Shown here: positions 24,001 through 31,559 of the stretch, piece after piece | Layout of the letters: each line of letters starts with the position of its first letter | Position numbering within the stretch: the first letter of the stretch is position 1 | Source of the DNA: Paguma larvata | Taxonomy: Eukaryota; Chordata; Mammalia; Carnivora; Viverridae | Assembly: GCA_030068075.1 (NCBI GenBank) | Contig: CM057843.1 | Span: 40,245,832 to 40,309,831, forward strand | Reading direction: 5' to 3' | DNA length: 64,000 nucleotides | Program-made: the position numbers and the translations under genes | The notes under the pieces: model-generated | What the model was told of the DNA's origin: nothing | Databases searched by the model: none | Seen by the model: only the letters and a program-made list of their open reading frames with translations

Positions 24001-24629
24001 CACCTCGTCTGCGTGATCTGAGGACTCGGCTCCCAGCAGCCCAGGCACCAGCAAATCAGGACCAAACACCTGAACTCGGTCTCCAGCTCCCAGGACATTA
24101 AAATGTCACCCTTCCATCTTTGGCCCTAAGACACGAGCGGATGCTCCAAGACCTGCGCCGGGTGGCTGGGCCTGCGTGCAGCGCGGAAGGGGATGCCCCA
24201 GAACCCCCTTGAGTGCTAAGCTCCCAACTTCCTGGCAGGACATTTTTGTTTAGACCTTTAGACCCAGGAGCGCTGGGGAAAGGGGTGTCTTGGGGAGGCA
24301 GACTGGGCGACTGCGGAAGAAAGTTTTGGGGGGGAGAGTGCTAAGTCACTCTGAAAGAAGCCACTGTCACTCCCACCCCCTGTAGGGGCAGCCACTGGGC
24401 CGGGGATCTCCAAGCGGTACCTGAGCCCCCGGGGGCGGGGACGCGGGCCGAGCCCCAGCCGCCCCCCGCCCGCGCCCACAGCGCGGCAGATCACACTCAC
24501 CAGAACCCGGTTAAACCTCTCCTCCAGCTCCCGGGCCGCGGGCATCGGCTGCTTGGGCGCCGCGGGCTGCTTGGGGGACGGTGCGGCGGGGCCCGCGGGC
24601 TGCTCCGCGCTGCCGGCCGCGTTGCCCAT
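1..24629 (-). CDS. FMNL1: FMNL1, formin-like protein 1 (26 spliced coding exons, 3' end outside window)
   Basis: This is a Diaphanous-related formin that nucleates and elongates unbranched actin filaments at the cortex of blood cells (family knowledge: macrophage podosomes, T-cell polarity, Rac/Cdc42 control). Twenty-six exons with GT-AG borders join in one frame for 1086 codons, close to the human protein of about 1100. The ATG at 24629-24627 sits in an ACCACCATGG context and starts MGNAAGS, an N-myristoylation signal. Domain order by residue: GBD/FH3 about 27-400, coiled coil about 380-460, proline-rich FH1 about 535-635, FH2 about 640-1030 with the GNYMN motif near 851, and a DAD with [10 protein letters not shown] near 1046. 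The last codons and the 3' UTR lie below position 1. The matched residues come from memory of human FMNL1; frame continuity is read directly. Confidence 0.97.
183..303 (-). CDS. FMNL1: FMNL1 coding exon 25: DAD (residues 1037-1077)
   Basis: It encodes [20 protein letters not shown] to [15 protein letters not shown] followed by basic residues is the Diaphanous autoregulatory domain that binds the N-terminal DID/FH3 and holds the protein inactive until a Rho-family GTPase binds. The donor is GTGAGG. Confidence 0.95.
579..674 (-). CDS. FMNL1: FMNL1 coding exon 24 (residues 1005-1036)
   Basis: It encodes [19 protein letters not shown] to VPAPK, a charged helix and flexible linker between FH2 and the DAD. 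The acceptor is CTCAG and the donor GTAGGC. Confidence 0.95.
809..910 (-). CDS. FMNL1: FMNL1 coding exon 23 (end of FH2, residues 971-1004)
   Basis: It encodes [17 protein letters not shown] to RFIKAYK in 34 whole codons. FGE-P and F-F-FIKAY are typical of the FH2 C-terminus. The acceptor is CCACAG and the donor GTATGT. Confidence 0.96.
1119..1282 (-). CDS. FMNL1: FMNL1 coding exon 22 (FH2, residues 916-970)
   Basis: It encodes [19 protein letters not shown] to LLADSKTAQ, the C-terminal FH2 coiled segment. The acceptor is CTCAG and the donor GTGGGC. Confidence 0.95.
1446..1575 (-). CDS. FMNL1: FMNL1 coding exon 21 (FH2, residues 873-916)
   Basis: It encodes [18 protein letters not shown] to FLDKAGS plus one base. 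I placed the acceptor at TGCAG before CTGCTG because this gives the human-like SLD-x-LLEMKS junction. An AG 12 bases upstream is also in frame. Confidence 0.92.
1658..1738 (-). CDS. FMNL1: FMNL1 coding exon 20 (FH2 GNYMN motif, residues 846-872)
   Basis: It encodes [20 protein letters not shown] to [14 protein letters not shown] is the hallmark FH2 signature. The terminal valine is alanine in human FMNL1 as I remember it. Confidence 0.96.
1981..2199 (+). mobile_element. CAN-SINE, full length, FMNL1 intron
   Basis: It starts GGCGCCTGGGTGGCTCAGTC, has a B-box-like GTGAGTTCAAGCC, a CT-rich middle and an A-rich tail with AATAAA. It is tail-to-tail with the next copy. Confidence 0.93.
2200..2393 (-). 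mobile_element. CAN-SINE, inverted, FMNL1 intron
   Basis: This is the reverse-complement SINE: TTTATTGAGAGAGAG, then CGAACCATGAGATCG-like B-box region, ending ATCCAGGTGCCCC. It faces the preceding copy to form a large inverted repeat. Confidence 0.92.
2394..2626 (-). mobile_element. Short CAN-SINE interrupted by another SINE
   Basis: The minus-strand short form (GTGGGGTTCGAACCCACAAC) runs 2394-2475 and resumes at 2603-2626 (GAGCCAGCCAGGTGCCC). The break is a nested insertion with a duplicated target site. Confidence 0.85.
2476..2589 (+). mobile_element. Short CAN-SINE nested insertion with 13-base TSD
   Basis: It is flanked by AGTCACATGCTCA at 2463-2475 and 2590-2602. It has a SINE head, a GATCTCAGGGTGG middle and a poly-A tail. 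Confidence 0.9.
2994..3062 (-). CDS. FMNL1: FMNL1 coding exon 19 (FH2, residues 823-845)
   Basis: It encodes [18 protein letters not shown] to QILE in 23 whole codons. The acceptor is a C-rich tract ending CCCAG and the donor is GTGAGA. Confidence 0.95.
3211..3308. repeat. GC-rich tandem repeat adjoining the FMNL1 exon 18 donor
   Basis: The 13-base core TGCCCCGCCCACA occurs five times, starting at 3211, 3230, 3253, 3272 and 3295, with alternating 19- and 23-base spacing (a 42-base higher unit). The last copy overlaps the splice donor of exon 18. Each copy resembles a GC/CACCC box for Sp1/KLF factors. Confidence 0.9.
3309..3543 (-). CDS. FMNL1: FMNL1 coding exon 18 (FH2, residues 744-822)
   Basis: It encodes [14 protein letters not shown] to VQLLMP in the helical FH2 body. 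The acceptor is ACCAG. The donor GTGTGG is weak and forms part of a GC-rich tandem repeat that fills the downstream intron. Confidence 0.95.
4028..4230 (-). CDS. FMNL1: FMNL1 coding exon 17 (FH2, residues 677-744)
   Basis: It encodes [18 protein letters not shown] to [13 protein letters not shown] and contains the FH2 knob region with [15 protein letters not shown]. It ends two bases into a threonine codon. The donor is GTGAGT. Confidence 0.96.
4660..4875 (+). mobile_element. CAN-SINE, FMNL1 intron 16
   Basis: It starts GGCGCCTGGGTGGATCAGTC and has a (CT)n middle and a tail with AAAATAAATCAAC. It lies in the intron between exons 16 and 17. Confidence 0.93.
5108..5232 (-). CDS. FMNL1: FMNL1 coding exon 16: start of FH2 (residues 635-676)
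   Basis: It encodes [18 protein letters not shown] to NDEKVLQ, the FH2 lasso and linker that embrace the partner subunit in the formin dimer. The acceptor is CCCAG and the donor GTGAGT. Confidence 0.96.
5420..5719 (-). CDS. FMNL1: FMNL1 coding exon 15: FH1 polyproline domain (residues 535-635)
   Basis: This 300-base exon encodes several runs of seven to nine prolines broken by Leu-Pro-Gly ([18 protein letters not shown]). These FH1 tracks bind profilin-actin and SH3/WW partners. The plus strand is correspondingly G-rich. The length of proline runs is expected to vary between species and alleles. The acceptor is GTCAG and the donor GTGAGT. Confidence 0.94.
5964..6225 (-). CDS. FMNL1: FMNL1 coding exon 14 (residues 448-535)
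   Basis: It encodes [15 protein letters not shown], then [20 protein letters not shown], then a Pro/Ser/Thr-rich linker to SSPSP leading into FH1. The acceptor is CACAG and the donor GTGCGC, so the site before the long proline exon is not a strong consensus donor. Confidence 0.95.
6409..6510 (-). CDS. FMNL1: FMNL1 coding exon 13 (residues 414-447)
   Basis: It encodes [19 protein letters not shown] to KELETLR, a heptad-rich coiled coil. The acceptor is CCACAG and the donor GTGAGG. Confidence 0.96.
7069..7218 (-). CDS. FMNL1: FMNL1 coding exon 12 (residues 364-413)
   Basis: It encodes [17 protein letters not shown] to EELQEQVAQ, the dimerisation and coiled-coil part after FH3. The acceptor is GACAG and the donor GTGAGA. 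Confidence 0.96.
7320..7738 (-). mobile_element. L1M 3' UTR fragment, FMNL1 intron 12 side
   Basis: TTGAGATATAATTCACATACC through CATCCATGG-like TTCGTCCATGG and TGGCTGAATAATATTCC is the widespread old L1 (L1M) 3' region, here read in reverse orientation. The subfamily is not determined. Confidence 0.75.
7792..7999 (+). mobile_element. CAN-SINE with 15-base TSD
   Basis: It is flanked by AAAAATCCAATCCCA at 7777-7791 and 8000-8014. The head is diverged (GGGGAGCCCAGGTAGCTCGG). Confidence 0.93.
8320..8525 (+). repeat. MIR element
   Basis: It has the typical core TTTTACAGGTGGGAAAGCTG and the downstream CCAAGGTCAC-like and GGACTTGAACCCAG blocks. Confidence 0.8.
8571..8681 (-). CDS. FMNL1: FMNL1 coding exon 11 (residues 327-363)
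   Basis: It encodes [19 protein letters not shown] to LDLYLE, the end of the compact FH3 domain. The acceptor is CCCCAG and the donor GTGAGC. Confidence 0.96.
8988..9062 (-). CDS. FMNL1: FMNL1 coding exon 10 (residues 302-326)
   Basis: It encodes [19 protein letters not shown] to IDFM in 25 whole codons, in FH3. The acceptor is ACCCAG and the donor GTGAGC. Confidence 0.96.
9240..9630. repeat. L2 3' end fragment
   Basis: CCTTTGCACCTGCTGTTCC through GACACATAGTAGGCACTCAA and a TGAATGAATG-type end are the L2 pattern. It lies between FMNL1 exons 9 and 10. Confidence 0.7.
9980..10073 (-). CDS. FMNL1: FMNL1 coding exon 9 (residues 270-301)
   Basis: It encodes [19 protein letters not shown] to FDNFKE, highly conserved FH3 sequence. 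The acceptor is CCCCAG and the donor GTATGA. Confidence 0.96.
10285..10361 (-). CDS. FMNL1: FMNL1 coding exon 8 (residues 245-270)
   Basis: It encodes [20 protein letters not shown] to NKNP plus two bases. The acceptor is CCCTAG and the donor GTGAGG. It belongs to the FH3 armadillo repeats. Confidence 0.96.
10996..11104 (-). CDS. FMNL1: FMNL1 coding exon 7 (residues 208-244)
   Basis: It encodes [20 protein letters not shown] to CLRAIMNYQ, a core FH3 segment. The acceptor is ACCAG and the donor GTTGGT, a weaker but valid 5' splice site. Confidence 0.95.
11485..11690 (-). repeat. MIR element
   Basis: TGCCTCAGCTTCCTCATTTG and TAAAATAGGAATGGTAATAA are the reverse-strand MIR core. Confidence 0.8.
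11835..12185. repeat. L2 fragment with (TGAA)n end
   Basis: CATGCTGTTCCTTCCACCTG through a tetranucleotide TGAATGAATGAATGAATG run at 12149-12174 is the L2 pattern. Confidence 0.7.
12748..12885 (-). CDS. FMNL1: FMNL1 coding exon 6 (residues 162-208)
   Basis: It encodes YDMESTDNG, then a Ser/Gln/Pro-rich stretch, and ends at SRHLTI plus two bases of a lysine codon. The Leu-Pro-Gln-Gln stretch differs slightly from the human sequence as I remember it, as expected for a flexible linker inside FH3. Confidence 0.95.
13281..13364 (-). CDS. FMNL1: FMNL1 coding exon 5 (residues 134-162)
   Basis: It encodes [19 protein letters not shown] to QCSV, part of the armadillo-like FH3 region. The acceptor CTGCAG and donor GTAAGC are strong. 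Reading through the donor would meet a stop at once (ACG TAA). Confidence 0.96.
13730..13803 (-). CDS. FMNL1: FMNL1 coding exon 4 (residues 110-134)
   Basis: It encodes [16 protein letters not shown] to TNHIG and ends two bases into the glycine codon. The acceptor is CCCAG and the donor GTGAGC. It lies in the GBD/FH3 region. Confidence 0.96.
13990..14460. repeat. Degenerate CA-rich minisatellite
   Basis: An imperfect ACACAC-rich tract with recurring GGGTACACACAC and GGACACA blocks lies in the intron between FMNL1 exons 3 and 4. The long predicted peptides of its several frames (His/Thr-rich) are by-products of the repeat. Confidence 0.85.
14525..14638 (-). CDS. FMNL1: FMNL1 coding exon 3 (residues 72-109)
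   Basis: It encodes [16 protein letters not shown] to WMSNLG in 38 whole codons. The acceptor CCAG and donor GTATAT are clear. It is part of the N-terminal GBD/FH3 regulatory region. Confidence 0.96.
16109..16192 (-). CDS. FMNL1: FMNL1 coding exon 2 (residues 44-71)
   Basis: It encodes [13 protein letters not shown] to WELICDQ, the start of the GTPase-binding/FH3 region. The acceptor is CTAG before AAC at 16192 and the donor is GTGGGT at 16108. It follows the 8.3-kb first intron. Confidence 0.96.
16295..16480 (+). repeat. MIR element, intron 1
   Basis: GAAAACCGAGGCCCAAAGAT and CTTGGACTCTGAGTC blocks resemble the MIR core and 3' part. The copy is diverged. Confidence 0.6.
18115..18375 (+). 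repeat. MIR element, intron 1
   Basis: CATAATAATGACC, CTCACAGGTGCAAG and GACCTGCCCAAGGTTAC blocks match the MIR layout. Confidence 0.65.
20020..20225 (+). repeat. MIR element, intron 1
   Basis: It is well preserved: CACAAATGGGAAACTGAGGC, then TTTGCCCAAGGTGACCTAGC. Confidence 0.85.
20770..20945 (+). repeat. MIR element, intron 1
   Basis: ATGGGGAAAACTGAAGTTCA and TACTCAAGGTCACCCAAG match the MIR core. Confidence 0.75.
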
Positions 24630-25360
24630 GGTGGTCCCCACCCAGTCGGCCAGGCGCCTCCAGCCTCGGAAATCCAGCTTTCCCGGGGAGCGGGGACGAG
24701 GCTCCCGGCCTGGGGGGCGAGCAGGGCAGAGGCTGGCGGCGGCGGCGCGGCTCGGCTCGGCGGCGCTCGGCTCAGCTGCGCGCAAGGGCCGGGGCGCGGC
24801 GTCCCATCGGGGCGGCCCCGTCCGAGGAGCCGGGCGGCGAGCTGCGGGGTGGGGGGAGGAAGTCAGGCTGCAGGCCGCGGGGGACAGAGGGCTGGGCCGG
24901 GGGCAGGAAGCTGCGGCGCGGGCTCCCCCCTCGGCGATTTTCTAACTTCTGCTGTCGCTCCCCGAGCGCGCAAACCGCATTTCGCCGCCGCCGCTACGCA
25001 CCCTGCCCCCGGGGGGCGGGCTGGAGGGAGGGGGCGGGCGCCGGGAGCCGGCCGGGGGTCCGCCGCAGCCATGGCGCTGCGGGGAGGGGGCCGCCGACCC
25101 GCTTCACCTGCCGCAGAGGGGGCGGCGGGCGCCGCTTCACCTGCCGGAGCGGGAGGCGACCAAGGCGAGGCAGAGGCGGCGGCGCGCGCGGCGGCGCCTC
25201 CGGGTCCTAGAACCGCATGCTCCCGCTCTCTCGGAGCCGGGGATCGGCGGGATCTGGGTGAGGAGGGTCACGGCCTGGGAGTCGGAGGGGGCAAACCTCC
25301 TTGTCGAGGATGCCAGCAACTGCGAGCGCGGCTTGGAGACCCATGACGGTGCGGCGTTGG
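24400..25360 (-). promoter_or_regulatory. FMNL1: CpG island and likely FMNL1 promoter
   Basis: There is a dense stretch of CpG and GC-box-like sequence (GGGGCGGGG forms) around and upstream of the ATG exon, in contrast to flanking DNA. It covers the 5' UTR and probable start sites for minus-strand transcription. CpG islands are often bidirectional, and a divergent non-coding transcript toward 25.4 kb is possible. No TATA box or unique start site can be assigned from sequence. Confidence 0.85.
24501..24629 (-). CDS. FMNL1: FMNL1 coding exon 1 (residues 1-43)
   Basis: It begins with the ATG at 24629 and encodes [10 protein letters not shown], then a Pro/Ala/Lys linker, ending at FNRVL. The donor GT is at 24500-24499, in phase 0. 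Gly2 is the expected myristate acceptor, which in this family promotes membrane targeting. The frame stays open upstream of the ATG for at least 150 bases, but no earlier in-frame ATG was seen, so this start is preferred. Confidence 0.96.
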
Positions 25361-27550
25361 GGCGCAGGGGCTGGGTCCCCCCTCTCGGATTTTCGACTGA
25401 GAAGGTGGGAGCCCCCTTCCAGGCCCCCCACCCCTTGTTTCTCTCCTCATCTGTTTAGTCCAGAGAGGAGCCGAGGACCAGAGGGAACCATCTGCAAACG
25501 AGAACCCCAAAGCAAGGCGAGGGGCGCAGATCTAGGCCAGCCGAGACCCCCGCGACCTGTCCCACCCTGCACCAACTCTGAGCGCATACCGACATCCCCA
25601 GGGTTTTAGAACGGGGTGGGGGGGGGTCTATGGGAAAAGGCAAGGTGCGAGAATCTGGGGACCACCGAGGCGGTCTCAAGGAGAAGCGCGGGGGTGGGGG
25701 GCGGGGCGGGGGTTGGGGAACAGAGGATTAAAGCCAGCATCCAGGCTGAGAAAGGAGCAGACACCGCAGAGGAGGAAAAAAAATATCTCCTTGACGCTGT
25801 CACCTCCAGGGACGTAGGGTGGCCTCTCACCTTGGCGAGGAACAATCCCTGAAGTCTAGCAATTACAGAAATGCTTCCAGAGATCTTCCTTCCTTCATCC
25901 CTACAATGACTGGGGAAGGTAGGTGTTGATATCTTCTTTTAGAGATGGGAAAACACTCCCTGGTTAGTTGAGTTGCCCAAGGGCACACAACTAATAAGGG
26001 GCAGAAACAGTCCTACTCTCTGCCCGCTTTCAAAATCCACACTGCCTCCCAGCTGCTGTCCTAGCCCCCACTGCCCCTCTCATGCAGGGTGGACCAGAAA
26101 GGTGAGTTGAGTATTGGGAGGACCGTAGAACCCCGGGTCTGAGACACAATCTCCAACCTGTATTTGAGGCCCTTCTCTCTCAGTGGCTCTTATAGTTCCC
26201 CATAGAATTTGTGGAGAACCCCAGCTGCCCCTCCCTGCACTTCCAAGACACAGGATGGAGGGCCCACTCAATGAGCCCTGGATTTTCTCTAGGCCAGGCC
26301 AGAGGCCTTAAGTGTCCCTTCCCCTATAGCTTCCTCTTCCTTGTACCTTCCCTTTCACATTCAGAACCACTGACAAAAGTTCAGCAGGAGCTGGGAAATT
26401 TATCTAATTTTAAGGAAGGCCCTGGGATGAGACAGTCCCTTCCCCCAGACTGACCTGATTTAAGCGCCTCTTCTGCCAAGGTCACCAGCACCTCTGGTGG
26501 GTGAGAGATGTGGTTACTTATTTCATGTCCCAGCCAGAGACCTACAGGTCAGGCAAAGCAGGATTTTCCTTGAACCTGCTAAGAAGGTGATCCATTCTGT
26601 GCCCACTACCCTTATCTTCCGCTGACCTGGGGTTCTTGCCCTTGACATTAGCTAGGACCTCTTTTCTTTTTCTTTTTAAAGAATTTAGTCTCTGATCCCC
26701 TCAATGCTGTCCCTTTCCATTTAACAACAAACCTTTAATTTACATCAGGTGTGTGCCCAGCACTGCGCTCATTCCTGTTGACTGAGTGGCAGATGTAAAG
26801 CGTCCCCATTATGAGACTGCTCGCAGCCTAGCAAGAGACAGACTCCAAACACATCTGGGAGAGTAACTACCACCAGGCAGACTGGTACCAGGTGTTCATA
26901 CTTCCTCTTGCCCAGAAATACTTCTTCCGGTAGGTAGGAGAAGGATGGGAGTTGTGCACTGCAGCTGAAAATCTGAGCGGGGTGGGGAGCCTCTAAGGAA
27001 GTAGTGCCAGCCGGAGCCCTCCATCCCTGGGGTTATTCTGGCCATTGCCAACCACCGCCACCCAGGGTCTGGTGGAAACAAGGCTAGGCTAAGTAGAACC
27101 TCTTAACGTGGAAAATGATGAACTCAGCAAGACTCTGTTATCATGCGCGCGCGCTGATCAAAAATGTGAGGCACAAAAAAAGGGAGAGAATCGAATCGAT
27201 TATTACCTAATAAATTTGGTTGGCTTGGCAGGAAGTATCTTTCCAATCAAGGTCCACAGAGGGGGAAAGCCTAGAAGGGAGGCTGGGTGAAGTTTGGAAC
27301 CAATGCTTTGGTGGGTCTGTGCTGCCACCTGCTGGGCACAGGAGGTATGACAGCCAAGACAGGGCGAGGCCTCCAGAAGTGATGGAGATGGAGTCACAGC
27401 GTGGGTGACATTTCTGGACTGCTGTGGCCTTGTCACCTCCGATGGAGAAATTGTGCAGTCAGTGGGGACACTCAGAGCTCAGATGACTGAGCAGGTGTCC
27501 CCAGGAATCTCCTTCCCTCTGCCCAATCACCATTACTCAGTGAGGGCCTC
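25360..27550. other. Intergenic region upstream of FMNL1
   Basis: No gene is supported here. A MIR copy lies at about 25865-26050 (TAGAGATGGGAAAACACTCC). The rest looks single-copy and moderately GC-rich. Some could be distal FMNL1 promoter, but no specific element can be claimed. Confidence 0.6.
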
Positions 27551-27965
27551 TTCAAATTAAAAACAAAATTTTTTAAGGTAATATATACATGCGCTCAGTT
27601 TCAAAGAAAAGCACTTTTAGTGCATCTTTCCAGAAAAGTTTAGGGCATAAACAAGCAGTGCGTGTGTGAGTGTGTGAGTGTGTGTGTGTGTGTGTGTGCT
27701 TGACACACACTCTGCAATTTGGCACCTTGCTATTTTCACTTAATATTTCTGCCTCTACAAAATCGACATGGTCCTCCATCCTATGGGCGTGTCACAATCT
27801 AGTTCACTAGTTCCCTCCTAGTGGGTATTTCGGTCAGTCTTTTCTTGCTACAAACAATGGTGCCTGCAGAAAATATCTCGGTACGTATATTTGTCTGCAC
27901 TTGAATGTGTAGCCGTAAGACAAATTTATAAATATGGCAATGCTGAGTCAAAGGTTATGCACTTT
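27550..27965. repeat. L1-like fragment with a GT repeat
   Basis: TTGCTATTTTCACTTAATAT through TGCTACAAACAATGGTGC and TATAAATATGGCAATGCTGA resembles old L1 3' sequence. A (GT)n run lies at about 27660-27698. Confidence 0.5.
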
Positions 27966-28036
27966 TTTTGGTCTATTTATTTTGAAAGAGAAAGAGAGAG
28001 CATGTGCCCTGATGCGGGGCTTGATCCCGCACCCCT
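27966..28036 (-). mobile_element. CAN-SINE fragment
   Basis: It has TTTATTTTGAAAGAGAAAGA and GCGGGGCTTGATCCCGCACC, the tail-to-B-box part of a reverse SINE. The head is missing. Confidence 0.5.
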
Positions 28037-28243
28037 AGGAAGCTTGTCCTTAAGGGCCACTCTCATTTCTAGGCCTCGGTGAAGCCTCTGCCCCAAACCC
28101 AACAGCCCTCCTCTGGCAGGAGCCTCCCAGATTTTGAGATATGAGGTGGAAGGCCCAGCATTCCCGAAGCAGCTCTCACTTGGCTCTCCTGCACCCCAGG
28201 AATAGGCGTCATCATCCCTGAACTGCCTAAAGACTCGAAATAA

Positions 28244-28440
28244 GGGGCGCCCGGGTGACTCAGTTGGTTAAGCATCTGCTTCCTGATTTCAGCTCAGGTC
28301 ATGAACTCACGGTTTGTGAGTTCAAGCCCTACATAGGGCTCTGTGCTGACAGTATGGAGCCTGCTTGGGATTCTCTCTCTCCTTGCTCTCTCTGCCTTTT
28401 GCCCCACTCTCAAAAATAAATAAACTTGAAAAAAAAAAAA
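28244..28440 (+). mobile_element. CAN-SINE with imperfect TSD
   Basis: The head is GGGGCGCCCGGGTGACTCAG. The flanks AGACTCGAAATAAG and AGACTGGAAATAAG form a near-perfect target duplication. Confidence 0.92.
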
Positions 28441-28529
28441 GACTGGAAATAAGCCAAGCGTTCAGCTACAGGGGATCAGTGAAACCAGCAATCCAATAGG
28501 CCGTTCTGCAATGATGGAAATGTTTCATT

Positions 28530-28690
28530 CTGTCTGTGCTGTCCAGCATGACAGCCACTGGCCATACGTAGCTATACTGAGCTCTTGAAAAGTGGCTAGT
28601 GCAACTGAGGAAATGAATTTCAAATTTGACTTATTTGTAATTAAGTTCAGTGTAAATAGCTACTGTACTGGACAATGAAGGGTTAAATAA
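28530..28690. mobile_element. MER5A-type DNA transposon remnant
   Basis: GTGCTGTCCAGCATGACAGC, CATACGTAGCTA and AGTGGCTAGTGCAACTGAGG follow the MER5A (hAT-Charlie) pattern. Confidence 0.65.
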
Positions 28691-29072
28691 ACTTAGTATA
28701 TCTCCGCATGGGAAGATATGCAGCTATAGAAGAGGCAGAAGAAGAAGGAGAAGGAGGAGAAGGAGAGGAGGAGGCGGCTGTCAGATATTGATAATGGAAA
28801 GATCTCCAGAATATTTTGAAGCAAAAATGCAGTGCAAAACAGTGTATAGGCCCTGCTATCTTTTGTGTAAGAAAGGGACATGGAGATAAGAATAAATGTT
28901 TGTATTTGCTTGAATTTACTTGAGCAAAGTAACAAAAGTAGTAACCTATAAGTTGCTGGGAAACAGGGTAGACCAGGCAGAGGTGGGAGCAAGACTTCCC
29001 AGTGCCTTTCTTTCTAAACTGTTTTGGGTTTTGAACCGTATGCATTTATTCTCTTTTCAAAAAGTTAAAGTA

Positions 29073-29301
29073 GGGGCATCTGGGTGGCTTAGTCAGTTAA
29101 GCGTCCAGCTCTTGGTTTTGGCTCGGGTCATGATCTCATGGTTTATGAGTTCGAGCCCCGCAACCGGGCTCCACGCTGACCGTATGGAACCTGCTAGGGA
29201 TTCTCTCTCCTTTCTCTCTCTAACCTCTCCCTTGCTTGTGTTCTCTCTCTCTCTCTCTCTCTCTCTCAAAATAAATAAATAAACTTTAAAATTTTCTCTA
29301 A
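29073..29301 (+). mobile_element. CAN-SINE with 14-base TSD
   Basis: It is flanked by AAAAAGTTAAAGTA at 29059-29072 and 29302-29315. It has a long (CT)n tract. Confidence 0.93.
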
Positions 29302-29699
29302 AAAAAGTTAAAGTAAAATAAAAGCAAGCTGCTTGCAGTCTAAGGAGAGCTGCTCTATCTCTCTTATTGGCAACTTGTGTTAGACGAGGGAAATAACCTC
29401 CCTGTCCTATCTATGTGACCTCCCAGAGGACAGCCCAGGAGAGAAGGATGGGCGACACCTCATGAGCCATGCCCTAGGGGACACAAGTGCCCAAACCTGG
29501 TAGAGCATCAGAATCAGAATCTCAGCAGATCTGACTTTTATGGTCCTCCAGGTAACCATCCAGCAGACACCGAACTATCCTCGTCAACACCTCCCAGTGA
29601 AGAGAGGACAAGCCCCTAGTACCAGGCATACATTCCCTTCCCTGGAGACAGCAATGCCTAAAGACTGGAAATAAGCCAGGTGCTCACAGAGTCAATGGT

Positions 29700-29900
29700 C
29701 ACAGATGTCTTCCGAGCATCAACACCATGGTAGCGGCTGTCCATGTATCATTCAAAGCCAAACGGCAGCCTGCAAGGCAGGCCTATTGCTCTGCTCTCTG
29801 AGCTCAGTGTCCTCTTAAATGACTGATTTATCCAAGGTCACGGAGCTGGTAAATCTGACTCACAGAGCTAGGATCTGAACCCAGTCATACAACCCCTGAG
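29700..29900 (+). repeat. MIR element
   Basis: TTTATCCAAGGTCACGGAGC and GCTAGGATCTGAACCCAG match the MIR 3' half. Confidence 0.75.
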
Positions 29901-30349
29901 CCTAAGTTTTCTCATTATGAAAAAATGACAATAGGACTTCATAGAATTGTTTTGAATACTAATTTAAAATTTCAAGTTAAGAGCTAACAGAATTTTTTTT
30001 CCAGCAATATGGTGGACTGTATGTCCAGAGAAACCCTTTTGGTACAAAACGACTAGAAATGCTAGATAAAAGATAAAATCTGTGTGTGTGAGTGTGTGCA
30101 TGTATGATATTTTTCAATGCAAGGCCAAGCTTGCAAGAAAACAAAATCCTCAAAGTCACAAATCCAAAATGGAAGACAAAACCTGGGGCCTCATAAGGTA
30201 GGAGGTTGAAACGGACATAATCCACTCCTCTCAAAAGTCAAGAGTGCCCAGAAGGTAAAATCTTTGGGTAAACATGAGAAGTAAAACAAACAAACAAACA
30301 AACAAACAAAAACCCACCCTGCTGAGAGAGATAGTAGGATTCTTGCCTG

Positions 30350-30850
30350 CCTCGATTTGTCAAGAATATATAACCATTCTACAGTTATATGCACCTAACA
30401 ACATAGCTTCAAAAATCATAAAGCAGAAATAGTGGGGAGAATAGACAAGTCCACCAATATAAAGGAAGATTTAACTGACCTTCCTCTGGAATTGGTAGTT
30501 TAAGCAGACAAAAAAGATCAGTAAGTATGTAGCAGATTTGAACTGACAAGCTTACTTTAAGTGAATACTTTGAATTCTCCAGTCAACAATGATTTTGCTT
30601 GCAGCCACGCATTTACAAAAATGACCACATAGTAGATCACAAGGCAAGTTCTGGCCAATTCAAAACAATCATACAGACCTCATTATCTGACAACAATTAA
30701 ATTAGAAATCAATAACCAAAAGACAGCATAAAAAAGACATCCCCGTGCATTTGAAAATGTCAAAATGCACTTCTAAATAATTCATGGGTTGAAGAGCTCC
30801 TATCAGAAATTAGAAAATATTTGCAATAGAATATCAAAAATATTATGTTT
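30350..30850 (+). mobile_element. L1M ORF2 fragment, decayed
   Basis: ATATGCACCTAACAACATAG, ACCACATAGTAGATCACAAG and TAAATTAGAAATCAATAACC are recognisable old L1 ORF2 sequence in sense orientation. All reading frames are broken. Confidence 0.7.
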
Positions 30851-31064
30851 AAAGCCCTTAGCACGTAGGGCTCTTACATTTTTAAATGGCAGTGAGGATG
30901 GGAATGTTAAAGATGCCACCATAGTTTATAGAGTGAGAGGTGTTGTAAGACAAACTTGGCAGTCGTTAATTCTGAGTTCAAAGGAAGGGTAAAGACTGAA
31001 GGACTGAGTTTGGAGGTAACCACTGAGTCTAAGAAGAAGGGCCCCCAGAGGATGAGTTACAAAC

Positions 31065-31200
31065 AACAACCTGCGAGTGGGATTATTCTGGTCCCATTTT
31101 TCCTAATGAGGCCACTGAGGCTGCTAACAGTGAGGCAACTCAAGTCATCCAGTTAGAAAATGGCACAGCTAGGATTCAAACCCAAGTTGACTGCCTCCCT
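31065..31200 (+). repeat. MIR element
   Basis: ATGAGGCCACTGAGGCTGC, CAAGTCATCCAGTTAGAAAA and GGATTCAAACCCAAGT follow the MIR order. Confidence 0.65.
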
Positions 31201-31559
31201 TTTCGTGCTGCCTTTGAGGGGGAGAGGTGGGGACAAGGTTAACACCAGTCTGCCAAGAAGATATTTGGCCCCTCTCAAGCTTTGGGGTGTCTGGCTGAGC
31301 TGAGAGGCCACAAACCACAACTGTCACCTTCATTGGTTGGTCGGTCTGTCTGTCTGTCTCAGCCAGCTCTCTAGCTCACCCAAAAGTGAAAAATGTGGTC
31401 TTTCATGTTTGAAGCCTACACAAACTAGGGCAGATGAGGCCCCATCCAACCAGCAGCCAAAGGGAACCGAGCACACAGGTGCCCAGAGCTGCTGAGAGGG
31501 AGGGTGGGCTGAGGGAGCCACTCGCAGCACCCAGGCCCATCAGGGATAGGGAGCATCTA

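Larger units (their letters stand above)
16193..24500 (-). other. FMNL1: FMNL1 intron 1 (8.3 kb)
   Basis: This is the longest intron in the window. It holds MIR copies (near 16.3, 18.1, 18.9, 20.0 and 20.8 kb) and otherwise fairly GC-rich single-copy sequence. I see no coding exon in it. First introns of blood-cell genes often hold enhancers, but I cannot point to one from sequence alone. Confidence 0.7.

Noticed and set aside
24553..25346. Several Arg/Ala/Gly-rich plus-strand open frames in the FMNL1 CpG island
   Set aside because: Stop codons are rare in CpG islands. No recognised domain or conserved start was seen.
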